The notes under the pieces: generated by a model
Databases searched by the model: none
Told to the model about the DNA's origin: nothing
What the model saw: the letters and a program-made list of their open reading frames with translations, nothing else
Source of the DNA: Ornithinimicrobium sufpigmenti
Lineage (GTDB): Bacteria; Actinomycetota; Actinomycetes; Actinomycetales; Dermatophilaceae
Direction: 5' to 3'
DNA length: 64,000 nt
Assembly: GCF_004322775.1 (NCBI RefSeq)
Contig: NZ_CP036403.1
Coordinates: 3,100,001 to 3,164,000 of the forward strand
Shown here: positions 10,050 to 18,574 of the stretch, in pieces
Position numbering within the stretch: position 1 is the first letter of the stretch
How the letters are laid out: each line of letters starts with the position of its first letter
Translations under genes and position numbers: made by a program

Positions 10050-10763
10050 TCAGCCGGCCTTGGCCACCGCCTCGCGCAGCACCGCGGCCACCTGCTCGGG
10101 GTGGGTCGCCGGCATGAGGTGCGTCGCCCGCGGGACCGTGACCACGTGCGGGTCCGGTGCGGCGGCGGCGAACCTGCGGACGTGGATCCGCATCTGGTCC
10201 AGCTGGCCGTTGACCATCCACACCGGGCAGGGCACCTCGCGCAGCAGATCGGGACCGCACTCGTCGATCACCAGCTGCCAGGCCGCTGGGAGCGCGGCGT
10301 AGGCCGTCCCGTCCGGGAGCAGCTCCGCGTGCTCCCCCTTGGCACCGAGGCGCCGGAAGATGAGGTTCATCGCGGCCGCCATCCGCTCGGGGTCCACGTA
10401 GGGCAGCAGGCGGGCGAAGCCGCGGTAGAGGCCGGTGAGCGGTCCGGCGGGGTCGGCCGTGGCCCCGATGAGCACGAGCGCACCGAGGTCGTGCGGGTGC
10501 TGGGCCGCCCACATCGCGCCGAGGTAGCCGCCCAGGCTGTGGCCGGCCAGCACCGGCTTGCCGTCCCCGAGCCGACGCGCCTCGTCCACAGCCTCCTCGA
10601 CGGTGGTCAGGGCCGCGTCGCGGGTGAACTCCTCGCCCGCCCGGTCCCCGTGACCAGGCAGGTCGCGGACCACCAGCGGCAGGCCGGGCAGCAGCTGCTC
10701 GTAGGGACGCCACTGACGCCGGCTCATCCGGGTCCCGTGCAGGAGGATCAGCGCCCGTGTCAT
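10050..10763 (-). CDS. Alpha/beta hydrolase
   Basis: A 237-residue single-domain alpha/beta-hydrolase. The N-terminal oxyanion motif is LLHGTRMS (8-15), a DLPGHG motif follows, and the nucleophile elbow is GHSLGG at about 74-79. Candidate acid and His residues are in the last third (MVNGQLDQ; ATHLMPA). The family covers esterases, lactonases and C-C hydrolases, so the substrate is unknown. CACACT lies 6 nt before the ATG, suggesting a weak leaderless promoter. It is divergent from xseA. It occupies a place between ispH and xseA that is often empty in relatives. Confidence 0.88.
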   Translation of the reverse strand: MTRALILLHGTRMSRRQWRPYEQLLPGLPLVVRDLPGHGDRAGEEFTRDAALTTVEEAVDEARRLGDGKPVLAGHSLGGYLGAMWAAQHPHDLGALVLIGATADPAGPLTGLYRGFARLLPYVDPERMAAAMNLIFRRLGAKGEHAELLPDGTAYAALPAAWQLVIDECGPDLLREVPCPVWMVNGQLDQMRIHVRRFAAAAPDPHVVTVPRATHLMPATHPEQVAAVLREAVAKAG

Positions 10764-10807
10764 GCCTCAAGTGTGAAGGTGCAGCGCCCCGGCACCGGAG
10801 CCAGCCT

Positions 10808-10839
10808 CGGTATGCAGACGCTCGGGTATGCAGACGCTC
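10808..10839. repeat. Perfect 16-bp tandem duplication in the hydrolase/xseA divergent spacer
   Basis: GTATGCAGACGCTCGG occurs twice head-to-tail without a gap, just upstream of the xseA -10 box. It could be a duplicated regulator site or a fresh slippage event. Confidence 0.9.
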
Positions 10840-10894
10840 GGCCCGCTTCCACCGCCGTCCCGGTGCGCCGGCCGCCCTGCGGCGGCACACCGCA

Positions 10895-10900
10895 TACCCT
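10895..10900 (+). promoter_or_regulatory. -10 box of a leaderless xseA promoter
   Basis: TACCCT is followed by 6 nt and then GTG 10907. No ribosome-binding site is present, consistent with leaderless translation. Confidence 0.55.
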
Positions 10901-10906
10901 GACGTC

Positions 10907-12139
10907 GTGTCCTCGCAGCTGCCCGCCACCGCCAGGGAGACCACGGCGTCCACCCCCTGGCCGGTGCGCGTCCTGTCGATGAAGATCGGCGACTACGTGG
11001 AGAAGATGTCGCCGCTGTGGGTCGAGGGGCAGATCGTGCAGCTCAACCGTCGGCCCGGGATGTCGACGGCGTTCCTGACCCTGCGCGATCCCGACGTCGA
11101 CATGTCGCTGTCCGTGGCGATCCCGACCGGTGCGCTTGACGCCATGCCGAGCCCGCCGCAGCAGGGGGCCCGCGTCGTGGTGCACGCCAAGCCGACGTTC
11201 TGGGCCAAGCGGGGCACCCTGCAGCTGGAGGCCCGGCAGATGCGCCACGTCGGTGTGGGTGAGCTGCTGGCCCGGCTGGAGCACCTCAAGCAGCTGCTGC
11301 GCAGCGAGGGCCTCTTCGAGCCCGACCGCAAGCGGCTGCTGCCCTTCCTGCCCCGCCGGGTGGGGCTGATCACCGGTCGGGCGACGGCCGCCGAGCGCGA
11401 CGTCCTGGCCGGCGTGGCTCGGCGCTGGCCGGCGGCGCAGGTCGAGGTGCGGCAGGTGGCCGTGCAGGGCACCGAGACGGTCGCGCAGGTGACCGCGGCG
11501 CTGCGCGAGCTGGACGCCATGGCCGAGGTCGAGGTCATCGTCGTCGCCCGGGGCGGGGGATCCTTCGAGGACCTCCTGCCCTTCTCCAACGAGACCCTCG
11601 TCCGCGCGGCCGCTGCCACGAGGACGCCGGTCGTCTCCGCGATCGGGCACGAGAGCGACACTCCCCTGCTCGACTTCGTCGCCGACCTGCGCGCCTCGAC
11701 ACCGACCCACGCGGCGGCCGCGGTCGTGCCGGACGTCGCCGACGAGCTGCGCGGGCTGGTCACCGTCCGTCGCCGGAGCCGCCGGGCCATCGCCACCCGG
11801 ATCCGCTCCGAACGTGAACGGCTGGAGGCGCTGCTGTCCCGTCCGGTGATGACCGACCGCGCCGCGATCATCACCCGGCACCGGGACGAGGTCACCGACC
11901 TGGTCCAGCGCGGACGCGGACGCCTGGCGGAGCGGCTGGTCCGCGAGCGCGACCGCTCCCACCAGCTGCTGCGTCATCTCCGCGCCGTCTCGCCCCAGCA
12001 CACCCTGGAGCGCGGGTATGCCGTCGTCCGCCACGCCGACGGCAGCATCGTCCGCGACCGCGAGGAGGTCGACGCCGCCGAGCTGCTACGGGTGACTGTC
12101 GCCCGCGGTGACTTCGCCGTCCGGCCGGTGGCTGGCTGA
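10907..12139 (+). CDS. xseA: Exodeoxyribonuclease VII large subunit
   Basis: A 410-residue catalytic subunit of ExoVII, which degrades single-stranded DNA from both ends. The N-terminal OB-fold (residues about 15-115) is followed by the catalytic core with RVGLITGRATAAERD, VIVVARGGGSFEDLLPFSNE and SAIGHESDTPLLDFVADLRASTPTHAA, then the long coiled-coil arm and the terminal LERGYAVVR that binds XseB. GTG 10907 was chosen for its -10 context; the upstream in-frame extension has no homology. The partner xseB is not adjacent but 2.6 kb downstream, separated by gene A and a BNR gene. Confidence 0.96.
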   Translation: MSSQLPATARETTASTPWPVRVLSMKIGDYVEKMSPLWVEGQIVQLNRRPGMSTAFLTLRDPDVDMSLSVAIPTGALDAMPSPPQQGARVVVHAKPTFWAKRGTLQLEARQMRHVGVGELLARLEHLKQLLRSEGLFEPDRKRLLPFLPRRVGLITGRATAAERDVLAGVARRWPAAQVEVRQVAVQGTETVAQVTAALRELDAMAEVEVIVVARGGGSFEDLLPFSNETLVRAAAATRTPVVSAIGHESDTPLLDFVADLRASTPTHAAAAVVPDVADELRGLVTVRRRSRRAIATRIRSERERLEALLSRPVMTDRAAIITRHRDEVTDLVQRGRGRLAERLVRERDRSHQLLRHLRAVSPQHTLERGYAVVRHADGSIVRDREEVDAAELLRVTVARGDFAVRPVAG

Positions 12140-12199
12140 CCTCCGGACGAAGCCTGACCCAGAGGACGCCCTGCCGCTGCGGGTCGTCGACGCCGGCCG

Positions 12200-12229
12200 A
12201 GGCAGGCCAGGGGCGGCCCCTCCCTGCCT
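12200..12229 (+). terminator. Hairpin downstream of xseA
   Basis: An outer stem AGGCAGG/CCTGCCT encloses an inner stem GGGG/CCCC. It starts 61 nt after the xseA stop. No clear U-run follows, so it is only terminator-like. Confidence 0.5.
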
Positions 12230-12237
12230 GGGTTGTG

Positions 12238-12275
12238 CGGTAGCCCGGTGTCGCGATGGCGACACCGAACTACCG
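12238..12275. repeat. Palindromic repeat, type A, upstream copy (A1)
   Basis: Left arm CGGTAG, two unpaired bases, CGGTGTCGC; loop GATG; then the complementary arm GCGACACCG, two unpaired bases, CTACCG. It ends 106 bp before the start of gene A. It shares length and most positions with A2 (13369-13412) on the other side of the gene. Confidence 0.85.
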
Positions 12276-12381
12276 TGGACCCGCGCGTCAAGTAGACCCG
12301 CCCCTCAGGCAGACCCGTGCTTCAGGCCGCGGCTGTGGACAAGTCCTGCCCCCGGGCTCCCGGCTCGGACATCCTCGTCCC

Positions 12382-13359
12382 ATGTCGAGACCGCTGCCCC
12401 CGGTGATCTCGCGCCAGCAGGCGCTGGCGCGGGGCATCACGCCGTCGATGATCCGGCACCGGCTCAGGACCGGCCGGTGGCAGAGGATCTTCGCCGGGGT
12501 CTATGCCACCTACAGCGGGGAGGTGGCCTGGCGAGACAGGGCCAGGGCGGCGACCCTGGCGCGAGGACCGGGAGCAGTCGTCAGCCTGCACTGCGCCCTG
12601 CACCTCTGGGGCCTGCACCCGTCCGCGCCGCAGATCCTCACGCTGGCCGAGCCGGAGGCGGTGCACCGGCACGGCCCGCTGCCGGGCGTCCGCACCCGCC
12701 GACGTCGGCGGCTGACGGCGGCCATGCGCCATCAGGTCCCCGTGACCTCGCTGGCCCAGACGGTCCTCGACATCCTGGCGCTCCCGGCGACCACCGTCGA
12801 CGACGCCCTCGCTCTGCTCACCCGTGCCGTGTCGATGAGAAGGATCACCGTCCCCGAGCTGCGCGAAGAGCTGCTCCACCATCCCCGGCACTCGCGCCGA
12901 GGGGTGCTGGAGGAGATGCTGGTCGCCGCGGAGTCCGGCCTCGGCAGCGTGGCCGAGGCCCGCTACGTGCGCGATGTCGAGCAGGCCCACGGCCTACCAC
13001 CGATGGAACGACAGGTGCCGATGGACGGCCCGCAGGCGGTGGCCGACGGCCGGTCGCGCCGCCTGGACTTCATGGACCGGCGGAGGGGGCTGGGTCTGAA
13101 GATCGACGGCGACCTCTTCCACTCGACCCGGCAACGTCAGGACCGCAGCCGGGACCGGGAGGCCGCCGGCAAGGGCGAGGTGACGATCCGGGCGGGCTGG
13201 GTCGAGGTCGTCGTCCACCCCTGCGACCTCGCCGCCGACGTGGCCGCTGCCCAACAGGCACGGGGATGGGCAGGGCAGCCTCGCTCCTGCGGCCCCGACT
13301 GCCGGCTCCCCCATGACCCGCGCTGGCGACACCTTCAACCTCTCGCCGCGTCTGGTTGA
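12382..13359 (+). CDS. AbiEi-like winged-helix / DUF559 (Vsr-like) protein, 'gene A'
   Basis: A 325-residue protein common in actinobacteria but of unknown role. Residues 1-60 match the AbiEi_4-type winged helix (ISRQQALARGITPSMIRHRLRTGRW-like, then GVYA), followed by a middle domain (LHCALHLWGL). The C-terminal DUF559 domain of PD-(D/E)xK fold shows RRLDF at about 230, KIDGDLFHS, and a late GWVEVVV strand. The usual Glu of the E-x-DG motif is Lys here (GLKIDG), so nuclease activity may be lost. ATG 12382 follows CATCCT by 6 nt. The gene is bracketed by palindromes A1 and A2 and splits xseA from xseB. No AbiEii toxin gene is next to it. Confidence 0.75.
   Translation: MSRPLPPVISRQQALARGITPSMIRHRLRTGRWQRIFAGVYATYSGEVAWRDRARAATLARGPGAVVSLHCALHLWGLHPSAPQILTLAEPEAVHRHGPLPGVRTRRRRRLTAAMRHQVPVTSLAQTVLDILALPATTVDDALALLTRAVSMRRITVPELREELLHHPRHSRRGVLEEMLVAAESGLGSVAEARYVRDVEQAHGLPPMERQVPMDGPQAVADGRSRRLDFMDRRRGLGLKIDGDLFHSTRQRQDRSRDREAAGKGEVTIRAGWVEVVVHPCDLAADVAAAQQARGWAGQPRSCGPDCRLPHDPRWRHLQPLAASG
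13302..13334. repeat. Half-copies of both palindromes within the 3' end of gene A
   Basis: 13302-13317 (CCGGCTCCCCCATGAC) equals the right arm of B0 at 16 of 16 positions. 13321-13334 (CGCTGGCGACACCT) equals part of A2 (13388-13401) at 14 of 14. Together they encode roughly residues 307-318 of gene A, so the C-terminal tail appears to be built from repeat sequence. Confidence 0.85.
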
Positions 13360-13368
13360 CCCATAGGT

Positions 13369-13412
13369 CCGCGGTAGGTAGGTGTTGCGCTGGCGACACC
13401 TACCTACCGCGG
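13369..13412. repeat. Palindromic repeat, type A, downstream copy (A2)
   Basis: 20-nt arms (left arm begins CCGCGGTAGGTAGG, ends GTTGC; right arm GCGACACC then TACCTACCGCGG) with one G-T wobble around loop GCTG. It begins 9 bp after the gene A stop and lies between convergent genes, so it could also act as a terminator. It is homologous to A1. Confidence 0.88.
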
Positions 13413-13437
13413 TCCGGGGGGTCTGATGTCCAGAGTC

Positions 13438-14598
13438 TCAGAGCACCTCCACCGACAGCACCGTCGGCAGGTGGCGGGCCGCCTCCGCCCAGGTTTTCCC
13501 CTCGTCGCGGCTGGCGAAGACCGAGCCGGTGTTGGTGCCGAAGTAGACGCCGGCCGGTTCCAGGCGGTCGACGCCCATCGCCTGCCGGAGCACGGTGAAG
13601 TAGCACGCCTCCTGAGGCAGGCCGGCCCGCTGGTCCTGCCAGCTGCGGCCGCCGTCCCGCGAGCGCCAGACCGCAGCTGCGGCGGCGGGCGGGTACCGAC
13701 CCTCCATGTCACCGTTGAGCGGGATCGTCCAGACGGTCTGCGGGTCCTGCGGGTGCACCTGGATCGGGAAGCCGAAGGTCGAGGGCAGCCCGTCAGTGAT
13801 GTCCAGCCAGGTCTGGCCTCCGTCGTCCGAGCGCCATACCCCCACGTGGTTCTGCTGGTAGAGCACGTCGGCGGGGCCCGGAGCGCGCACCAGGTTGTGC
13901 ACGCAGTGACCCACCTCGCCGTCGCCCGGACCGCCCGGATGGTCCGCACCGGAGGCGCCGCCGGTCAGCCCGCCGTCCACCAGGGCGTTGCGCCGCTCCC
14001 AGGCACCCCCACCGTCCTTGCTGGCGAAGACCCCCGCGGCTGAGATCCCGAGCCAGAGCTTCTCCGGGGCGGCCGGGTCGCTGATGATCGTGTGCAGCAC
14101 CAGACCCGCGGCGCCCGGTGACCACCCGGGAACCGACGGGTGCTCGGTGAGCGACTCCACCTCGCTCCAGGTCAGTCCGTCGTCCTCGCTCACCAGGAGC
14201 GCAGCCGGCTTGGTGCCGGCGTAGAGACGGTCACCCACCCGGGCCAGCGACCAGACCTGGGCGAACCGGTCGCCGAACGGCATGGGTTGCGCACGCCAAC
14301 CGATCGACGCGGCGAAGTCCGGGTCCTTCTCCGCCCACCGGTCGACCTCTCCGACGGTCAGCTTGCTCAGCGTCCACGACGTGCCGCCGTCCGTGGAGCG
14401 GAAGACGCCCGCACCGTTCCACTCGCTCCCGCCCCCGGCCCAGACGGTGCCCGACCGCGGGTCCCCCACGACGTGGTTGATCGGCCACCCGTCGCACAGC
14501 GGCCCCCGGACCGACCACCGTTCGCGACCGGCCGTGCCGGTGAGGATGAAGGCGCCCTTGGTCGTGCCCACCAACAGGCGCGGAGCAGGCTCGGACAT
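13438..14598 (-). CDS. BNR/WD40-like repeat protein (exo-alpha-sialidase-like fold)
   Basis: A 386-residue beta-propeller protein with recurring BNR/Asp-box motifs: STDGGTSWT, SEDDGLTWSEV, SKDGGGAWE, SDDGGQTWLD, SRDGGRSWQD and SRDEGKTWAE. No signal peptide is visible, so it is likely cytoplasmic. Proteins of this type are annotated as glycosyl hydrolase or YCF48-like, but no sialidase catalytic set (FRIP motif) is seen; the activity is unknown. ATG 14598 has GGGGAG upstream. It runs convergent to gene A and lies between xseA and xseB, so it may have arrived together with gene A. Confidence 0.8.
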   Translation of the reverse strand: MSEPAPRLLVGTTKGAFILTGTAGRERWSVRGPLCDGWPINHVVGDPRSGTVWAGGGSEWNGAGVFRSTDGGTSWTLSKLTVGEVDRWAEKDPDFAASIGWRAQPMPFGDRFAQVWSLARVGDRLYAGTKPAALLVSEDDGLTWSEVESLTEHPSVPGWSPGAAGLVLHTIISDPAAPEKLWLGISAAGVFASKDGGGAWERRNALVDGGLTGGASGADHPGGPGDGEVGHCVHNLVRAPGPADVLYQQNHVGVWRSDDGGQTWLDITDGLPSTFGFPIQVHPQDPQTVWTIPLNGDMEGRYPPAAAAAVWRSRDGGRSWQDQRAGLPQEACYFTVLRQAMGVDRLEPAGVYFGTNTGSVFASRDEGKTWAEAARHLPTVLSVEVL

Positions 14599-14768
14599 GA
14601 CAGCTCCCCTCGTGCGAGGGGGTCGGTCGAGCTCACGGAGCGGGTGAGAGTCGGCCGACCCGGCCCGGGAGGACGGGCCGTTCTCAGTGTGCTGCCGTCG
14701 ACGCCGCGCCCGCAACCGCCTGCCCGGGTCGCCACCGATGGGTGGGGAGGCCCGGCACAGGGGCCGAC

Positions 14769-14774
14769 TACAGT
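14769..14774 (+). promoter_or_regulatory. -10 box of a leaderless xseB promoter
   Basis: TACAGT followed by 7 nt and GTG 14782. This gives xseB its own promoter, which fits its separation from xseA. Confidence 0.6.
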
Positions 14775-14781
14775 GGAGCGG

Positions 14782-15108
14782 GTGAGCACTCCAGACGCCG
14801 ACGCCCCGACGCCCGTGGCCGACCTGTCCTACGAGCAGGCGCGTGACGAGCTGGTCCGGCTGGTCTCCCGCATCGAGTCGGGCCAGGTGCCGCTGGAGGA
14901 GTCGATGCTGCTCTGGGAGCGGGGCGAGGAGCTCGCTGCGCACTGCCAGGCCAAGCTGGACGCCGCGCAGTCGACCCTGGACCGGGCGACGGGCGAGGGA
15001 GAGCCCGTCGCGCAAGCCGCCCCCGACGGCGACGGGACCACGGACCCGGCGCCGGATGCGCGTGCGGACCAGCCGGACGCGGCCGAGGGCTCCTCGGCCG
15101 GCACCTGA
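14782..15108 (+). CDS. xseB: Exodeoxyribonuclease VII small subunit
   Basis: A 108-residue protein whose first 70 residues are the XseB helical hairpin: LSYEQARDELVRLVSRIESGQ, then VPLEESMLLWERGEELAAHCQAKLD. It binds the XseA coiled-coil arm. The acidic, low-complexity tail (about 70-108) is species-specific. GTG 14782 was chosen because of the -10 box 7 nt upstream. The gene is normally directly behind xseA, whereas here a 2.6 kb segment intervenes. Confidence 0.93.
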   Translation: MSTPDADAPTPVADLSYEQARDELVRLVSRIESGQVPLEESMLLWERGEELAAHCQAKLDAAQSTLDRATGEGEPVAQAAPDGDGTTDPAPDARADQPDAAEGSSAGT

Positions 15109-15120
15109 GACGACCCGGCC

Positions 15121-15771
15121 TCAGTCGCGAGCCTGCACCGACTCCAGGAACTCGGGCAGCTCGGCCAACGCCCCGGCGGTGCCGTGCACGACGACGGTCG
15201 AGCCGCCGGTGTCCTCGGGCCCGAGCAGCCAGGCGAGCTCGGCGTTGCTGGGGCGGGGCCCCTGGAACTGCATGAACGCTTGCTCGCCGTCCGGCCCGGT
15301 GAGCTCCACCTCGCGGTCCTCGGTGCCGTCACGCAGCACCTCGTCGAGCCAGCGGTCGCTGACGTCCGCGGCCTGCGTCAGCGCGAGGTACTCCCCCTCC
15401 GGGGTCTCGTAGGAGATGTGCCAGGTCGGCATCTCGTCGTACCGCGCCTCGTACCAGGCGACCGTCGGGATCCACTCCTCCGGCGGCTGCGGGACCCACA
15501 CCGGGAAGTCCGACTGCTCAGCGACATACTGCGCGGTCGCCTCCGTCTCGACGTGCGGCCGCACCGGCTCAGAGGGGTTGAAGGGGATGGCCCACCACAC
15601 CAGAGCCAGCGCCCCCACGGGCAGAACCGAGAGCACCATGTTGCGCACCGAGTAGGACGCGAGCCGCTTGCGCCGCTTGTCCTGCGGGCTCTGCGAGCTC
15701 GGGCTCTGTGGGCCCGCAGAGGATCCGGGCTGTCGGTCCGGTGTCTGGGTAGGGGGTGTCGCCGTGCTCAC
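15121..15771 (-). CDS. DUF4245 domain membrane protein
   Basis: A 216-residue protein. The N-terminal 35 residues are polar and Pro/Gln/Ser-rich, then [14 protein letters not shown] precedes one transmembrane segment ([15 protein letters not shown]). The exported domain has the DUF4245 pattern ([15 protein letters not shown] and [15 protein letters not shown]). The function is unknown; the gene is regularly found beside glpX and xseB in actinobacteria, as here. GTG 15771 was selected; GGAGG lies almost directly before it, so the true start may differ by a few codons. Confidence 0.82.
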   Translation of the reverse strand: MSTATPPTQTPDRQPGSSAGPQSPSSQSPQDKRRKRLASYSVRNMVLSVLPVGALALVWWAIPFNPSEPVRPHVETEATAQYVAEQSDFPVWVPQPPEEWIPTVAWYEARYDEMPTWHISYETPEGEYLALTQAADVSDRWLDEVLRDGTEDREVELTGPDGEQAFMQFQGPRPSNAELAWLLGPEDTGGSTVVVHGTAGALAELPEFLESVQARD

Positions 15772-15886
15772 CCCTCCATGGTCCCACCTTCTGGGGCTGC
15801 CTCGTCCCGCCTGCGCCCTCCACCGCCCTGAAGAGGCCGGGATAGGCTGGGATCCGCCTGACCGTCCAGACGAAGGAGTCGCCCCC

Positions 15887-16912
15887 ATGGCCGCCGACCG
15901 CTCCCCCAAGCCCACCGACCAGGTGCTGCCCGACCGCAACCTTGCCCTAGAGCTGGTGCGGGTCACCGAGGCTGCCGCCCTGGCCGCTGGCCGCTGGGTG
16001 GGCCGGGGCGACAAGAACCTCGCCGACAACGCCGCCGTCGAGGCGATGCGCAAGGTGATCAGCCAGGTCGCCATGGACGGCATCGTCGTCATCGGCGAGG
16101 GCGAGAAGGACGAGGCGCCGATGCTCTACAACGGCGAGCACGTCGGCGACGGCGAGGGCCCGCAGGCGGACGTGGCCGTCGACCCGGTCGAGGGCACCAC
16201 CCCCACCGCCAAGGGGATGGACAACGCGATCTCGGTCATCGCCGTCTCCGAGCGCGGCACGATGTACGACCCCTCGGCCGTCTTCTACATGGACAAGCTC
16301 GTCGTGGGCCCCGACGCGGCCGACCGGGTCGACATCCGCCTGCCGATCCGGGAGAACCTGCGCCGTCTGGCCCGCGCCAAGAAGAAGCACGTCGAGGACG
16401 TCACCGTCGTCATGCTCGACCGCCCCCGTCACGCCGACTACGTGCAGCAGGTGCGCGACGCCGGCGCCCGCCTCCGGTTCATCACCGACGGCGACGTGGC
16501 CGGCGCGCTCTCGGCCGCGCGCGAGGAGGGCTCGGCGGACATCCTGCTCGGCATCGGCGGCACCCCGGAGGGGATCATCACCGCCTGCGCGATGCGCGCG
16601 ATGGGCGGGGTCATCCAGGGCCGGCTCTGGCCCCAGGACGACGACGAGCGGCAGAAGGCGATCGACGCCGGCCACGACCTGGACCGGGTGCTGACCACCG
16701 AGGACCTCGTCACCAGCGACAACTGCTTCTTCGCCGCCACCGGCATCACCAGCGGGCCGCTGCTGCGCGGCGTCCGCTACGGCGGGGGCGCGGCGGTCAC
16801 CCAGTCCCTCGTCATGCGCTCCCGGTCCGGCACGATCCGGGAGATCACCTCCCACCACCGCCTGGACAAGGTGGCCGCGATCGCCGACGCGCACGCCCCG
16901 GACGCCGTGTGA
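15887..16912 (+). CDS. glpX: Class II fructose-1,6-bisphosphatase
   Basis: A 341-residue gluconeogenic enzyme that removes the 1-phosphate of fructose-1,6-bisphosphate. Motifs include [18 protein letters not shown], the metal-binding DPVEGTT, and GIGGTPEG near residue 220. ATG 15887 has GAAGGAG 8 nt upstream. The stop overlaps the start of the sugar kinase gene (GTGA), so the two are coupled. TAGGCT at 15843-15848 is a plausible -10 box. This is the main FBPase type in actinobacteria. Confidence 0.95.
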   Translation: MAADRSPKPTDQVLPDRNLALELVRVTEAAALAAGRWVGRGDKNLADNAAVEAMRKVISQVAMDGIVVIGEGEKDEAPMLYNGEHVGDGEGPQADVAVDPVEGTTPTAKGMDNAISVIAVSERGTMYDPSAVFYMDKLVVGPDAADRVDIRLPIRENLRRLARAKKKHVEDVTVVMLDRPRHADYVQQVRDAGARLRFITDGDVAGALSAAREEGSADILLGIGGTPEGIITACAMRAMGGVIQGRLWPQDDDERQKAIDAGHDLDRVLTTEDLVTSDNCFFAATGITSGPLLRGVRYGGGAAVTQSLVMRSRSGTIREITSHHRLDKVAAIADAHAPDAV

Positions 16913-17853
16913 GCCAGCGCCCCGACGACCTCGTGCTGACCGTCGGCGAGGCGTTGATCGACGTCGTCGTCTCCCCCGACGGGCAGCGCACCGAGCACGT
17001 GGGCGGCTCCCCCGCCAACGTCGCCGTCGGCCTGGCCTCCCTGGGCCACCCCAGCCGGCTCACGGCATACCTGGCCGACGACGAGCGCGGTCGGCACCTG
17101 CGCACCCACCTGGAGGGGTATGGCGTGCAGCTCACCGAGGGCTCGCTCGCGGCCGAGCGCACCTCGACCGCCACGGCGCACCTGGACGGCGAGGGCGTGG
17201 CCACCTACGACTTCGACCTGGCCTGGCGGCTCGGCGAGCAGGACCTGGGTGGGGTGGGACACCTGCACACCGGGTCGCTCGCGGCGACCGTCGAGCCCGG
17301 CGGCAGCGCGGTCGTCGACCTCATGGCGCGGGCGCGGATGGCGGGCGCGACCGTCTCCTACGACCCGAACTGCCGACCCACCCTCATGGGCCGGCCGGAG
17401 GACGCCCGGCAGCGGATCGAGGAGTGCGTGGGCCGCAGCGACGTGGTCAAGGCCAGCCTGGAGGACCTGGAGTGGCTGTATGCCGACGCGCCCGCGCTGG
17501 ACGTGGCGCGCGAGTGGGGCCGGCTCTCCCCCGTGCTGGTCGTGGTGACCCGGGGCGCCGACGGCCCGCTGGTGCACCTGCCCGCCACCGGGACGACCCT
17601 GGAGCTTCCCGCGCAGCAGGTGGAGGTGGTCGACACCGTGGGGGCCGGTGACTCCTTCATGGCCGGGCTGCTCTCCGGGCTGCTCGACACCGGGTTGCTG
17701 GGCGACGCCGCCGCCAGGGAACGTCTACGCCGTGCGACGGGCCCGGACCTCGATCCAGCCCTAGGACGGGCGGTCGCCGCCGCCTCCTGGACGGTGGGGC
17801 GCTCCGGCGCGGCGGCACCCACGCGCGCGGACCTCCACCTGACCTCGACCTGA
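16909..17853 (+). CDS. PfkB-family carbohydrate kinase (fructokinase-like)
   Basis: A 314-residue ribokinase-fold sugar kinase. The N-terminal glycine motif is [16 protein letters not shown], and the C-terminal PfkB motif with the catalytic Asp is [13 protein letters not shown] near 240. Fructose is the most likely substrate from overall similarity to bacterial fructokinases, but this is inferred. The GTG start overlaps the glpX stop by 4 nt. Coupling to an FBPase gene suggests a role around the fructose phosphate pool. Confidence 0.88.
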   Translation: MSQRPDDLVLTVGEALIDVVVSPDGQRTEHVGGSPANVAVGLASLGHPSRLTAYLADDERGRHLRTHLEGYGVQLTEGSLAAERTSTATAHLDGEGVATYDFDLAWRLGEQDLGGVGHLHTGSLAATVEPGGSAVVDLMARARMAGATVSYDPNCRPTLMGRPEDARQRIEECVGRSDVVKASLEDLEWLYADAPALDVAREWGRLSPVLVVVTRGADGPLVHLPATGTTLELPAQQVEVVDTVGAGDSFMAGLLSGLLDTGLLGDAAARERLRRATGPDLDPALGRAVAAASWTVGRSGAAAPTRADLHLTST

Positions 17854-18041
17854 GTCCGGCTCACCTCCACCGCAAGGCTGCCCAGCAGACGGCCTCGGCC
17901 CGAACGCCTACCCGGCTCGGACGGAGAGTGACCGACCCGGACGGGCGTGACCACGGTCGACCCTGACCCTGCCGGAGCCCGCGCTAGGGTGCACCTGACC
18001 CGGACCGGGACTGCACCGTCCCCTGACGAGAGGCCTTGCCC

Positions 18042-18545
18042 ATGACCGACGCCTTCGCGGACCTCCTTGCGGCCAACGCCGACTACTCCGCCTCGCACGC
18101 CGAGGAGCTGAAGGGATTCGACGGGATCGCCCGCGCCGGGGTGGCGATCGTCACCTGCATGGACAGCCGGATCGAGCCGCTGCAGATGGTGGGGCTGACC
18201 CACGGGGACGCCAAGATCTTCCGCAACCCCGGCGGGCGGGTCACCGAGGCGGCCCTGGAGGCGCTGGTGCTCGGGGTGCACCTGCTGGGGGTCGAGCGGG
18301 TCCTCATCGTGCCGCACACCCGGTGCGCGATGACGAAGTTCAGCGAGAACGAGCTGCGGGAGAAGGTCACCGAGGTCTCCGGGCAGGATGCCTGGTGGCA
18401 GCACTTCCACGTCGTCGCCGACCAGAAGGCTGCCCTCGTGGAGGACGTCCGCCGGGTGACCACCCACCCGCTCATCGCCGGCCGCGTCGAGGCGGGCGGC
18501 TTCCTCTACGACGTGGACACCGGTGCCCTGACCCAGCTGGTCTGA
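18042..18545 (+). CDS. Beta-class carbonic anhydrase
   Basis: A 167-residue cytoplasmic zinc enzyme interconverting CO2 and bicarbonate. Zinc ligands are visible: Cys in TCMDSR (with the Asp-Arg dyad), and His and Cys in PHTRCAM. It is shorter than plant-type enzymes and matches the small actinobacterial clade. ATG 18042 is preceded by GAGAGG at 8-nt spacing. TAGGGT near 17983 is a possible -10 box. It stands alone, with 188 bp to the upstream kinase gene. Confidence 0.93.
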   Translation: MTDAFADLLAANADYSASHAEELKGFDGIARAGVAIVTCMDSRIEPLQMVGLTHGDAKIFRNPGGRVTEAALEALVLGVHLLGVERVLIVPHTRCAMTKFSENELREKVTEVSGQDAWWQHFHVVADQKAALVEDVRRVTTHPLIAGRVEAGGFLYDVDTGALTQLV

Positions 18546-18574
18546 CCCTGGCCGCCCGGGCAGGAAGCCCGGCG

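Noticed and set aside
12382..13359. AbiE-type toxin-antitoxin operon at gene A (and likewise gene B)
   Set aside because: Only the AbiEi-like winged helix is present. No AbiEii nucleotidyltransferase gene lies next to either gene, and the C-terminal domain is DUF559 instead.
13369..13412. A2 as nothing more than a bidirectional terminator
   Set aside because: It could act as one, being between convergent genes, but its homology to A1 upstream of the gene and the parallel B1/B2 pair are not explained by termination alone.
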